Source of the DNA: Rhodospirillaceae bacterium
GTDB lineage: Bacteria > Pseudomonadota > Alphaproteobacteria > DSM-16000 > Inquilinaceae
Assembly (NCBI GenBank): GCA_020638595.1
Contig: JACKIG010000043.1
Coordinates: forward strand, 1 to 28,313
Reading direction: 5' to 3'
Length of the DNA stretch: 28,313 bases
The notes beneath the pieces were generated by a model. That model saw only the letters and a list, made by a program, of their open reading frames with translations, did not search any database and was not told the origin of the DNA. Positions within the stretch are counted from its first letter, which is position 1. The number at the start of each line of letters is the position of its first letter. The position numbers were made by a program, and so were the translations under genes. Shown here piece after piece: positions 8,314-15,028 of this stretch.

Positions 8314-9023
8314 TCCGTGCCCTGGTCGTCGATGACGAACCCTATGCCAGGGAGGAACTGGCCGGCCTGCTCGCCCGGCGCCCGGATGTGCAGGTGATCG
8401 ACGCCTGCGCCAACGCCATCGAGGCGCTGGCCGGCATCAACCGCCTGCGCCCCGACGTGGTCTTCCTGGACATCCAGATGCCGCGCATCACGGGGCTTGA
8501 GCTTGTGGGCATGCTCGATCCCGGGACCATGCCGCACATCGTCTTCGTCACCGCCTATGACGAATATGCCGTCCGGGCGTTCGAGAGCAGCGCGCTGGAC
8601 TACCTTCTCAAGCCCGTGGCGGCCGAGCGCATCGACAAGACCATTGCCCGGCTGAAGCAGCGCCACGCGCCAGCGCCGCCGCCGGGGGAACTGATCCCGC
8701 CCTTGAAGCAGATCCCCTGCTTCATCGCCAATCGCATCAAGCTGATCCCGGTGGCGGAGGTGGAATACGCCTATTCCGACATGAGCGGCGTGCACGTCGC
8801 CACCGCCGGCGACAGCTCGTACACGGACATGACCCTGGCGGCGCTGGAAGCCAAGACGGACCTGGTCCGCTGCCACCGCCAATGGCTGGTCCGCCTGGAC
8901 CTGGCCCGCGAGATCCACCTGCTGGACACCGGCGGCGCAGAGATCGCCATGCGCTCCGGCACCACCGTCCCCGTCAGCCGCCGGTATTTGCGCGCACTGA
9001 AGGAACGGCTGGGGGTGCAGTAG
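8310..9023 (+). CDS. btsR: BtsR-like LytTR-family response regulator
   Basis: The ATG at 8310 overlaps the kinase stop (ATGA), giving a 237-residue protein. The receiver domain (about 1-120) has the acidic pair Asp8-Asp9 after LVV, the phospho-acceptor Asp54 in VFLDIQMP, Thr in FVTAYDEYA and Lys in LLKPV. The C-terminal LytTR DNA-binding domain (about 135-237) contains MSGVHV, LVRCHRQWLV and TVPVSRRYL. Length and motifs follow E. coli BtsR (YehT). It probably activates transporter or metabolic genes when pyruvate rises, but its targets cannot be read from this window. An IS remnant begins immediately after its stop codon. Confidence 0.88.
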   Translation: MIRALVVDDEPYAREELAGLLARRPDVQVIDACANAIEALAGINRLRPDVVFLDIQMPRITGLELVGMLDPGTMPHIVFVTAYDEYAVRAFESSALDYLLKPVAAERIDKTIARLKQRHAPAPPPGELIPPLKQIPCFIANRIKLIPVAEVEYAYSDMSGVHVATAGDSSYTDMTLAALEAKTDLVRCHRQWLVRLDLAREIHLLDTGGAEIAMRSGTTVPVSRRYLRALKERLGVQ

Positions 9024-9025
9024 CT

Positions 9026-9160
9026 TACGAGTATTGGAGATCATGGCAGGAGGCCGGCATCGAACTGTCCGTGGGCAGCGTCGGCGACAGCCATGACAAC
9101 GCCCTCGCCGAGACCATCAACGGGCTCTACAAGACCGAAGTGATCCGGCGCCGGGGACCT
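9026..9160 (+). pseudogene. IS3-family transposase OrfB remnant
   Basis: The translation of this stretch (frame starting at 9026) reads AGIELSVGSVGDSHDNALAE and continues TINGLYKTEVIRRRGP. This is the typical catalytic-core end of IS3-family OrfB transposases, including the last glutamate of the DDE triad. No start, upstream DDE aspartates or C-terminal EWVDWFN-type segment are present, and after about 9160 the similarity is lost. It is a decayed fragment squeezed between the btsR stop and the phosphatase gene, showing that an insertion and deletion once took place here. No intact IS ends were found. Confidence 0.8.
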
Positions 9161-9219
9161 CCCTGGACAGTGCCGTGGCCTCTCAACGCCGGCAGGCGGT
9201 GTCGACGCGTGCGCCGGCC

Positions 9220-9696
9220 CTACACCGACCCCGAACGGATGGCGTCGATCAGGCCGTCCACGGCGGCCTCGATCAGGTCCAGCGTGTGTTCGAACCCATG
9301 CCGGCCGCCGTAATAGGGGTCGGGCACGTCACGTGTCCCGGCGTCCGGCGCGAAGTCCATCAGCAGCGACAGCTTCGCCGCCGATTTCGCCGGGCGGGCC
9401 CGCTCCATCGCCGCCATGTGGCTGCGGTCCAGGGCCAGGATCAGGTCGAATGTCTCGAAGTCCCGGGCGCTGAGCCGGCGGGCGCGCTGGCCGGTGAAGT
9501 CATAGCCCCGCAGCTGCCCCGCCGCGACGGACCGGGCATCCGGAGGCTCGCCCACGTGGTAGCCATGGGTGCCGGCGCTGTCGACGGCGACGGCACCGTC
9601 CAGGCCTGCCGCGGCGACACGGGTGCGCATCACGGCCTCGGCCGTCGGCGAGCGGCAGATATTGCCGGTGCAGACGAACAGCACGCTGGTGGGCAT
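9220..9696 (-). CDS. Low-molecular-weight protein tyrosine phosphatase
   Basis: The ATG at 9696 starts a 158-residue protein of standard family length; upstream in-frame codons are not conserved-looking. The catalytic P-loop CTGNICRS lies at residues 9-16 (nucleophile Cys9, Arg15). The general acid Asp126 sits in the VPDPYYGG segment. The SAGTHGYHVGEPPD segment is also usual. It would remove phosphate from tyrosine or other small phospho-substrates in the cytoplasm. No cognate tyrosine kinase or exopolysaccharide gene is adjacent. The gene converges with btsR across the IS remnant and is divergent from the sirtuin gene (92 bp between starts). Confidence 0.92.
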   Translation of the reverse strand: MPTSVLFVCTGNICRSPTAEAVMRTRVAAAGLDGAVAVDSAGTHGYHVGEPPDARSVAAGQLRGYDFTGQRARRLSARDFETFDLILALDRSHMAAMERARPAKSAAKLSLLMDFAPDAGTRDVPDPYYGGRHGFEHTLDLIEAAVDGLIDAIRSGSV

Positions 9697-9788
9697 CGGG
9701 CCGGTCCTGTGGCAACGGGATCGGCCCCGGGTGTACCATAGACGCGGGCGTCGCGCCGCATGGAACGAAGGGCAGGAAAGGCAAACCC

Positions 9789-10517
9789 ATGGACCGGCTG
9801 AAGGCAACCGACCGTATCGTCATTCTGACAGGTGCCGGCATCTCGAAGGAATCGGGGCTCGACACCTTCCGCGATACCGACGGCATCTGGGCGCAGTACG
9901 ACCTGGAGGATGTGGCCACGCCCCAGGGTTTCGCGCGCAATCCCGCACTGGTGCTGGATTTCTACAACGCCCGGCGCAGCGGCCTGCTGGACCCCGCCGT
10001 CCAGCCCAATGCCGCCCACGCGGCGCTGGCACGGCTGGAGCGGGAATGGCCCGGCGAGGTACTGCTGGTCACGCAGAACATCGACGACCTGCATGAGCGC
10101 GGCGGGTCCACCAACCTGATTCACATGCATGGCGAGCTGATGAAGGCGCGCTGCCTGGACACGGGACGCGCCATCGACTGGCGCGAGGACATCACGACGG
10201 ACACCCCGTCCCCGATGACCGGCCGTCCGGGGCGCCTGCGCCCGCACGTGGTCTGGTTCGGCGAGATGCCGCTGGAGATGGACCGGATCTACACCGCACT
10301 GGCCGAATGCAGCCTGTTCCTGTCCATCGGCACGTCGGGAACGGTCTATCCGGCCGCCGGTTTCGTCCAGGAAGCCTCCCTGCACGGGGCCTATGCGGTG
10401 GAGCTGAACATGGAGCCGTCGGCCGGACACACGCTGTTTGATGAGGCGATCTGCGGCCAGGCCACCAAGCTGGTGCCGGCCTTCGTCGACCGGCTGCTGG
10501 CGCTGGCCGCGATGTGA
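9789..10517 (+). CDS. cobB: NAD-dependent protein deacylase, CobB/sirtuin class III
   Basis: The 242-residue sirtuin removes acyl groups from lysines using NAD. It shows GAGISKESG (15-23), TQNIDDLHERGG (95-106), catalytic His114 in MHGE, and the LRPHVVWFGEMPL segment. The residues linked to desuccinylation/demalonylation in CobB/SIRT5 (Tyr59 and Arg62 in FYNARR) are present. The sequence is near-collinear with E. coli CobB. An odd feature is the zinc site: only the first cysteine (Cys122) is kept, and the other three positions are replaced around DTPSPMTGRPGR. A ribosome site AGGAAAGG lies just upstream of ATG 9789. The next gene starts 3 bp after its stop. Lysine deacylation would be relevant to acyl-CoA rich metabolism such as the EMC pathway, but that link is inference. 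Confidence 0.92.
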   Translation: MDRLKATDRIVILTGAGISKESGLDTFRDTDGIWAQYDLEDVATPQGFARNPALVLDFYNARRSGLLDPAVQPNAAHAALARLEREWPGEVLLVTQNIDDLHERGGSTNLIHMHGELMKARCLDTGRAIDWREDITTDTPSPMTGRPGRLRPHVVWFGEMPLEMDRIYTALAECSLFLSIGTSGTVYPAAGFVQEASLHGAYAVELNMEPSAGHTLFDEAICGQATKLVPAFVDRLLALAAM

Positions 10518-10520
10518 CCC

Positions 10521-11144
10521 GTGGCCCGGCCAGGGGAACGCCACGACGCACCCGCCCAGGCCGAGACGCTGGCAGAGGCCGCCGCCGCAGCCAGGGCCTG
10601 CGCCGCCTGTGCGGCTCACCTGCCGCTCGGCCCGCGGCCGGTGTTCCGCCTGGACCCTGCGGCGCGCCTGCTGATCGTGGGCCAGGCGCCGGGCACGCGC
10701 GTGCACGAAACCGGCATCCCCTGGAACGATGCCAGCGGCGACCGCCTGCGCGCCTGGCTGGGCCTGGACCGTGACCGTTTCTACGATGCCGCCCGCATCG
10801 CCATCGTGCCCATGGGGTTCTGCTATCCGGGCACCGATGCCAGGGGCGGCGACCGGCCGCCGCGCCCGGAATGTGCGCCGCTGTGGCATGCCCGCCTGTT
10901 GCGCCACCTGCCCGCGCTCGGCCTGACGCTGCTGGTCGGCAGCTATGCGCAGCGGCACTATCTGGCCGCCCGGCGCCGCGCCAGCCTGGGCGAGACGGTC
11001 CGGGCCTGGCGCGACTACCTGCCGGCCTATCTGCCGCTGCCCCACCCCAGCTGGCGCAACACCGCCTGGCTGAAGCGCAACCCCTGGTTCGACTGCGACC
11101 TGGTGCCGGACCTGCGCGCCCGGGTGGGCGCGCTGTTGGATTGA
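10521..11144 (+). CDS. Uracil-DNA glycosylase superfamily protein
   Basis: The GTG at 10521 is the only sensible start, 3 bp after the cobB stop, giving 207 residues. The UDG-superfamily fold is indicated by LLIVGQAPGTR (motif A, 51-60) and PHPSWRN (motif with His175). A conserved GIPWNDASGDRLRAWLG block follows motif A. Two cysteines (Cys27, Cys30) in a CxxC near the N-terminus recall one half of the iron-sulfur site of family 4/5 glycosylases, but other expected cysteines are not obvious. Proteins of this subgroup are common in proteobacteria and mostly uncharacterised, so DNA-repair activity is not assured. Likely co-transcribed with cobB. Confidence 0.82.
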   Translation: MARPGERHDAPAQAETLAEAAAAARACAACAAHLPLGPRPVFRLDPAARLLIVGQAPGTRVHETGIPWNDASGDRLRAWLGLDRDRFYDAARIAIVPMGFCYPGTDARGGDRPPRPECAPLWHARLLRHLPALGLTLLVGSYAQRHYLAARRRASLGETVRAWRDYLPAYLPLPHPSWRNTAWLKRNPWFDCDLVPDLRARVGALLD

Positions 11145-11178
11145 CGATTGGCCGACGGGCTCAATCCAGCGGGGGGCG

Positions 11179-11220
11179 GACGTCAGGCTGACCCAGCCTG
11201 ATATCATCCTGCTCTAGCAG
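11179..11220. repeat. Palindromic intergenic element, partial copy A
   Basis: A hairpin with 12-bp arms (11179-11190 and 11194-11205, loop ACC, one mismatch and one G-U pair) is followed by TCATCCTGCTCTAG. The block at about 11184-11215 is the reverse complement of 18124-18155, with only about three differences over 32 nt. It sits between the convergent UDG-family and lipoprotein genes and just overlaps the lipoprotein stop. It may also serve as a bidirectional terminator. Confidence 0.65.
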
Positions 11221-11894
11221 TTGAACTGTTCGGGCGGGATCTCCACGAGATGTTCCCGGCTGGTCGTTCTCGGGAAATCCGCGAACATCGCGTTCAGCAG
11301 ATAGGGCATCATGGAGGCCAGCCTCTGGCATGAGCCGCTGCTGACCACGCCCGATTCGAAGACGATCTCCGGCACGGTTTCCGTCGATCGCGCGATGTCG
11401 ACGATGACCAGGCTGATCCCGCGCGTGTATTCCCGCCACGTTTCCGTCCGGTTGGAATAGCCGGTGATACCGTATTGCGGCACCAGGGTGGTCTGGCTGG
11501 AATAGGTCCCGTAGCCGCCATAGGAGCTGACGCTGCCGGTGGTATAGCCGCCGCTGTACCCGGTGACGCCGAACTCGGGCACCGAATAGGTGCTGGAAAC
11601 CTGCTCCCCGTCGTCGATGGAATAGTCGAAGAACGCGAAATAGTCGGGATCGTCGTGCGGTTCGACCACAACCATCCCGTGACTTGCCAGCCGCCGGCCC
11701 ACCTGCTCGGCAAACGCCTTGAATTGCAGCGTATTGTAGAGCGCGTCATCGAGGGACACGACAGCCACCCTGCGCCCCGATACAGAATTCAAGTCGCTGT
11801 AGCTTTCGACGCTGGAGATGACTTGAACGTTCTCCGTACACGACCAAAGCGCCAGCAGGCCGCAAAGCAACGGCAAGAGCCGCGTAAAACGCAT
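11214..11894 (-). CDS. Tyr/Gly-rich lipoprotein, DUF4136-like
   Basis: The ATG at 11894 follows a G-rich ribosome site and a good promoter; a GTG codon directly before it is an alternative. The 226-residue product starts with a lipoprotein signal (MRFTRLL..., LWSC with Cys19). Residues 35-90 form a compact domain with VSGRRVAVVSLDD. A Gly/Tyr/Ser-rich segment at about 104-148 contains two similar motifs, VPEFGVTGYS and VPQYGITGYS. A further beta-rich part follows (ISLVIVDIARS) and the protein ends in an unusual final cysteine. The layout resembles small DUF4136-type lipoproteins of unknown function. Distinctive features are the low-complexity segment and the terminal Cys; either could serve in envelope attachment or a disulfide. 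Confidence in the gene is high, in the family modest. Confidence 0.8.
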   Translation of the reverse strand: MRFTRLLPLLCGLLALWSCTENVQVISSVESYSDLNSVSGRRVAVVSLDDALYNTLQFKAFAEQVGRRLASHGMVVVEPHDDPDYFAFFDYSIDDGEQVSSTYSVPEFGVTGYSGGYTTGSVSSYGGYGTYSSQTTLVPQYGITGYSNRTETWREYTRGISLVIVDIARSTETVPEIVFESGVVSSGSCQRLASMMPYLLNAMFADFPRTTSREHLVEIPPEQFNC

Positions 11895-11921
11895 CACCCC
11901 ACCCCCATGAATTGCACTTCC

Positions 11922-11950
11922 ATGCTATCGCCCGTCCTCTTGGGCGTCAA
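11922..11950 (-). promoter_or_regulatory. Sigma70-type promoter for the lipoprotein gene
   Basis: On the minus strand TTGACG (11950-11945) and TAGCAT (11927-11922) are 17 nt apart. The predicted start near 11915 lies about 20 nt before the ATG at 11894, leaving room for the G-rich ribosome site. This is the best canonical promoter seen in the window. Confidence 0.6.
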
Positions 11951-12021
11951 TCCGGCGGTCTCGGGCCGCGTTGTCACGGATGTGCATGACTTGATGCAGA
12001 TTATGCGGGTGCGGGCGCGGC

Positions 12022-12306
12022 CTACACCTCGTAATCGACGACGATCCGTTGGTCGCGCAGCGGGCGCACGATCTCCGTCGCCTGGTGATAGGCCGGATGG
12101 GTCTGATAGGCATCCAGGTCCGACCAGGTCGCGAATTCGGAGTAGAGGACGACGTCGATCTCCTTGGAAAACCTGTCCCGCTTGGTGTTGTAGGCCACGT
12201 CGAACCGCTGGACACCCGGGATCGCCGCCATCTTTTCCAGCTCTTCCTTGATCGTCGCCGCGTTGCCTGGGTCCTTCGTGCTGAAAAGGACGATATGTCG
12301 GATCAT
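12022..12306 (-). CDS. Dabb-family stress-responsive barrel protein
   Basis: The 94-residue protein starts MIRHIVLFSTKD. That is the typical beginning of Dabb (dimeric alpha-beta barrel, PF07876) proteins. It continues with IPGVQRFDVAYN, then YSEFATWSDLDAYQTHPAYH, then VRPLRDQRIVVDYEV, matching the family along its full length. A GAGGA ribosome site lies upstream of ATG 12306. Such proteins are small cytoplasmic dimers linked to stress or polyketide-like chemistry, with no assignable substrate here. It is divergent from the DUF4424 gene. Confidence 0.9.
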   Translation of the reverse strand: MIRHIVLFSTKDPGNAATIKEELEKMAAIPGVQRFDVAYNTKRDRFSKEIDVVLYSEFATWSDLDAYQTHPAYHQATEIVRPLRDQRIVVDYEV

Positions 12307-12634
12307 GGGTCATCCTCGGATGTCGCGTGCGCCTGCGCCGTCGCCGCCCGCGGGGCCTGCCGGCCCGCCACGGACTTGTCGCGCCTGCCCCGGGAGATAC
12401 CGGGACGCCGGGTCCGGTTCAAGGCTGCCCCGCCCCCGCGCATGGTCGCACATGCCGGGCTCTGCGGGTGCCCCCAGCTCCTGGCCCGCAGGCGGCCGTC
12501 GGTGTGCTAGAAATCCGACGGCGCCGGGCAACCATCGGCGCGGTCCGGCCATTCTATGGCCAAGGCCCGCGGCGCCGGTCGGCGGCTGACCTGCCGGCAT
12601 CGATCGTTTGACGCAGCACAGGGATGGCGAACGC
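12307..12634 (+). other. Intergenic region between Dabb and DUF4424 genes
   Basis: No convincing gene is seen in these 328 bases; all open frames are arginine/proline-rich shadows of GC-rich sequence. A GTGCTAGAAAT stretch at 12503-12513 resembles an alphaproteobacterial -10 region and could drive the DUF4424 gene, but no good -35 was found 16-18 nt before it. Confidence 0.4.
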
Positions 12635-13612
12635 ATGAACGCGCACACGACGACGGCAGCCCTGTGCCTGGTGGCGGCCGTGTTCTCCGCCGCGCCCTCC
12701 GGCGCCAACGACACCCCCGTCAGCCATGCCGCCGGCGGGCTGGTGCTGGAGGCCACGGATGCCGTGCGCATGGTGGCAGAGGACCTGCATATCGCCGCCG
12801 GGGCCGTGACCGTGACCTATCAGTTCGAAACCGTCAGCGGGCAGGACGAAACGCTGGCCGTCGCCTTCCCCCTGCCGGACATCGACGTCGGGGCGATCCT
12901 GCACGCCGACCCCCGGCCGGCGCGCACCGACAGCCCCAATTTCGTGGGGTTCGAGGTGCAGGCCGACGGCGCGCCGGTCGCGCCGACGGTGGTCCAGGCC
13001 GCCGTCACCCCCGACGGCCGCGACATCACCGAACCGCTCGCGGCGATGGGCGTGCCGCTGCTGCCCTTCGACGGACAACTGTTGCAGCTGCTGGAAGGAC
13101 CGGCGCCGGACCCGGACCTGCTGGCCCGGCTGGAGGAGATGGGCGCCCTGGCCGACGGGCTGCCGACCTGGCGCGTGCAGACTTCCTTCGTCTGGCAGCA
13201 GCTGTTCGCGGGCGGCCGCACGGTGACGGTCGAGCACAGCTATCGGCCCCTGGCCGGTGCCTTCCTGCTCTACCCCACGCAGGACTACAGGCAGGACCAG
13301 CATGCCTGGTTCCGCGAGACCTGGTGCGCGGACGAGGGCGACTGGCTGCGCATCGTCCGCCTGGCCGAAGCGGCACCGGGGGCGGAGCTGCTGGTGCGCC
13401 AGGTCGACTACACGCTGACGACCGGCGGCAACTGGGCCGGCCCCATCGGCCGGTTCCACCTGACCATAGAGCTGGCGTCGCCCGACGACCTGTTCACCCT
13501 GTGCTGGGACGGTCTGACCCAGGTTTCCGACACCCGGTTCGAACTGGTCGCCGAGAACTGGATCCCCACCGGCGACCTGTCGATCGCCTTCGTCACCGCC
13601 GATCGCGACTGA
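12635..13612 (+). CDS. DUF4424 exported protein
   Basis: The ATG at 12635 (ribosome site GGGA upstream; TTG at 12608 also in frame) begins a 325-residue protein. It has a cleavable signal peptide: TTTAALCLVAAVFSAAPSGA, then a likely cut near residue 24. The mature part begins NDTPVSHAAGGLVLE and continues with MVAEDLHIAAG, VTYQFET and VAFPLPDID. This is the usual beginning of DUF4424 proteins, which are periplasmic or secreted and of unknown function. Later segments include HSYRPL, an acidic ETWCADEG, and LCWDGL near the end. Two cysteines lie in the C-terminal part and could form a disulfide. The gene stands alone, and a very large inverted repeat begins 24 bp after its stop. Confidence 0.85.
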   Translation: MNAHTTTAALCLVAAVFSAAPSGANDTPVSHAAGGLVLEATDAVRMVAEDLHIAAGAVTVTYQFETVSGQDETLAVAFPLPDIDVGAILHADPRPARTDSPNFVGFEVQADGAPVAPTVVQAAVTPDGRDITEPLAAMGVPLLPFDGQLLQLLEGPAPDPDLLARLEEMGALADGLPTWRVQTSFVWQQLFAGGRTVTVEHSYRPLAGAFLLYPTQDYRQDQHAWFRETWCADEGDWLRIVRLAEAAPGAELLVRQVDYTLTTGGNWAGPIGRFHLTIELASPDDLFTLCWDGLTQVSDTRFELVAENWIPTGDLSIAFVTADRD

Positions 13613-13635
13613 CGGCGCGGTGTGCCCCACCGGTT

Positions 13636-13931
13636 CGGCGGATGATGGGGAGAGTTATGGGGACACAATACTGATTGGGATGGGGCATGGGGACATGGGG
13701 AGGTTATGGGGACGCAATACTAGATCATGTATTGATCATTGATATTCGATTGATCATAGACATATACCACGTCCTGTGAAGCCATTAGCATTGTGTCCCC
13801 ATGATCCAGTAGCGTCCCCATGATCCAGTAGTGTCCCCATGATCTAGTATTGCGTCCCCATAACCTCCCCATGTCCCCATGCCCCATCCCAATCAGTATT
13901 GTGTCCCCATAACTCTCCCCATCATCCGCCG
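13636..13931. repeat. 296-bp element with perfect 94-bp inverted arms
   Basis: Positions 13636-13729 are the exact reverse complement of 13838-13931 (94 of 94 bases). The 108-base centre holds an AT-rich block (about 13720-13790, unlike the surrounding GC-rich DNA) and three directly adjacent 19-bp repeats at 13793-13811, 13812-13830 and 13831-13849, consensus GTGTCCCCATGATCCAGTA. The third runs into the right arm. GTCCCCAT or its complement occurs nine times across the element. The element could form a very long hairpin or cruciform. There is no ORF worth calling inside. It resembles a non-autonomous palindromic mobile repeat (MITE or REP/REPIN-like), but I do not recognise a named family and no transposase is adjacent. 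Confidence 0.9.
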
Positions 13932-13974
13932 TAGCCCTGACCCGATCCGTCCGTTTGACCGGTGGGGCAGGGTC

Positions 13975-13995
13975 GGGCGGCGGGTTGCGCCGCCC
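13975..13995 (-). terminator. Hairpin downstream of the entericidin-like gene
   Basis: A perfect 8-bp stem (GGGCGGCG at 13975-13982 with CGCCGCCC at 13988-13995) and a 5-nt loop lie 13 nt after the entericidin stop on the minus strand. No T-run follows, so termination is plausible but unproven. Together with the inverted repeat it fills the stretch between the DUF4424 and entericidin genes, where no other gene is seen. Confidence 0.4.
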
Positions 13996-14007
13996 TACTG
14001 CCGGGCA

Positions 14008-14154
14008 TCAATCCACGGCTTCCTCGATGCCTTCGCCGGTGTCTTCGACGTCCTGGCCGAAGCCGCGGATGGTATCGTCGCATGCCGACAGTGCGCCCAC
14101 CGCAACCAGCAGCAGGGCCACTAACGAAAAGCGGGGAAACAGGGTACGGGTCAT
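14008..14154 (-). CDS. Entericidin A/B-like small lipoprotein
   Basis: This 48-residue gene is easy to overlook because of its size. It has a ribosome site (AAGGAGAA) about 6 nt before ATG 14154. The product begins MTRTLFPRF, then a hydrophobic run, then the lipobox LSAC with Cys25. The short mature part DDTIRGFGQDVEDTGEGIEE is followed by AVD. The pattern C-x-D/N-T-hydrophobic-x-G-x-G-x-D-hydrophobic...G-E-x-I-E-x-A is that of entericidin lipoproteins (EcnA/EcnB), which in E. coli form a membrane antidote/toxin pair. Only one such gene is visible here. In alphaproteobacteria single entericidins are common and probably act in envelope homeostasis. Confidence 0.85.
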   Translation of the reverse strand: MTRTLFPRFSLVALLLVAVGALSACDDTIRGFGQDVEDTGEGIEEAVD

Positions 14155-14266
14155 CGGCGTTCTCCTTCGCCATCAGGGAGTTTGATGGTGCTCGAACGCC
14201 GCACCCCGCCCCGGGGTTCCCTGGTCCCGCGCTCCACCACCCGCCGGTGTACCCGCGACCCCCCCG

Positions 14267-15028
14267 TCAGTCGGCCGCCACCGGGACGACGGCGATGGCG
14301 CCCGACGGCGTGCGGGCGATTTCGGCGCGCACGCCGTAGACGGCCCGCAGCCGGTCCGGCGTCAGGACATCCCCCGGCGGACCGGCCGCGCGGATCGTCC
14401 CCTGCGACAGGCACAGCAGATGCCCGCAATAGCGCGCCGCCAGCGACAGGTCATGCATGGCCGCCATCACGATCACATCCTGTGTGCGGCAATGGTCCGC
14501 GACGGCGTCGAGGACCATGAGCTGGTGGCGAAGGTCGAGCGCGGCCGTCGGTTCGTCGAGCAGCAGCACCGCCGGCGCGCGAAAGATCGATTGGGCGAGG
14601 TAGACGAGCTGGCGCTGCCCGCCGCTGAGCTCGCCGAGCGTCCGGCCCTGGAACGCCAGCAACCCGAAACGGGCCAGCGTTTGCGCCGCCCGGTCCCGCA
14701 GGTCCGCCGGCACCGTCAGGGCCAGGCTGGCGAGCCGGCCGAGCAGCACCACCTCCATCACCGTCAGGGACGAGGCCGGCCCGCTGTCCTGGGGCATATA
14801 GGCGATGGCCGCACGGCGCCCGCGCGGCGGAAGCGGCGGCTGGCCATGCAACGAGACGGTGCCCTGCCCGGGGACCAGCCCGGCGACCGTCTTCAGAAGC
14901 GTCGACTTGCCGGTGCCGTTCGGCCCGATCAGTCCGGTGATGGTGCCCGGCCTTGCCTCGAACCCGACATCGCTCAGGACGGTGACGGCGCCGTAGCTGA
15001 CGCCGATCCCCGATGCGGCCAGGCTCAC
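14267..15028 (-). CDS. ABC importer ATPase, FecE/BtuD type
   Basis: The GTG at 15028 overlaps the permease stop by 4 nt (GTGA), giving 253 residues. Visible are Walker A GPNGTGKST (35-43), the Q-loop MPQD, signature LSGGQRQ (134-140), Walker B VLLLDEP (154-160), the D-loop ALD and the H-loop His in AMHDLSLA. This is the ATPase of type II importers for iron-siderophores, haem or cobalamin. The substrate cannot be decided from the ATPase. It is the last gene of the binding protein-permease-ATPase set and would energise uptake through the inner membrane. Confidence 0.92.
   Translation of the reverse strand: MSLAASGIGVSYGAVTVLSDVGFEARPGTITGLIGPNGTGKSTLLKTVAGLVPGQGTVSLHGQPPLPPRGRRAAIAYMPQDSGPASSLTVMEVVLLGRLASLALTVPADLRDRAAQTLARFGLLAFQGRTLGELSGGQRQLVYLAQSIFRAPAVLLLDEPTAALDLRHQLMVLDAVADHCRTQDVIVMAAMHDLSLAARYCGHLLCLSQGTIRAAGPPGDVLTPDRLRAVYGVRAEIARTPSGAIAVVPVAAD

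Noticed and set aside
12310..12630. Open frames on both strands between the Dabb and DUF4424 genes
   Set aside because: Composition is that of GC-rich non-coding DNA (Arg/Pro/Ala/Gly-rich), without ribosome sites or motifs.
13793..13849. Short tandem repeats resembling a minimal CRISPR array
   Set aside because: The 19-bp units are directly adjacent with no spacers, and no cas genes are present; they belong to the palindromic element.
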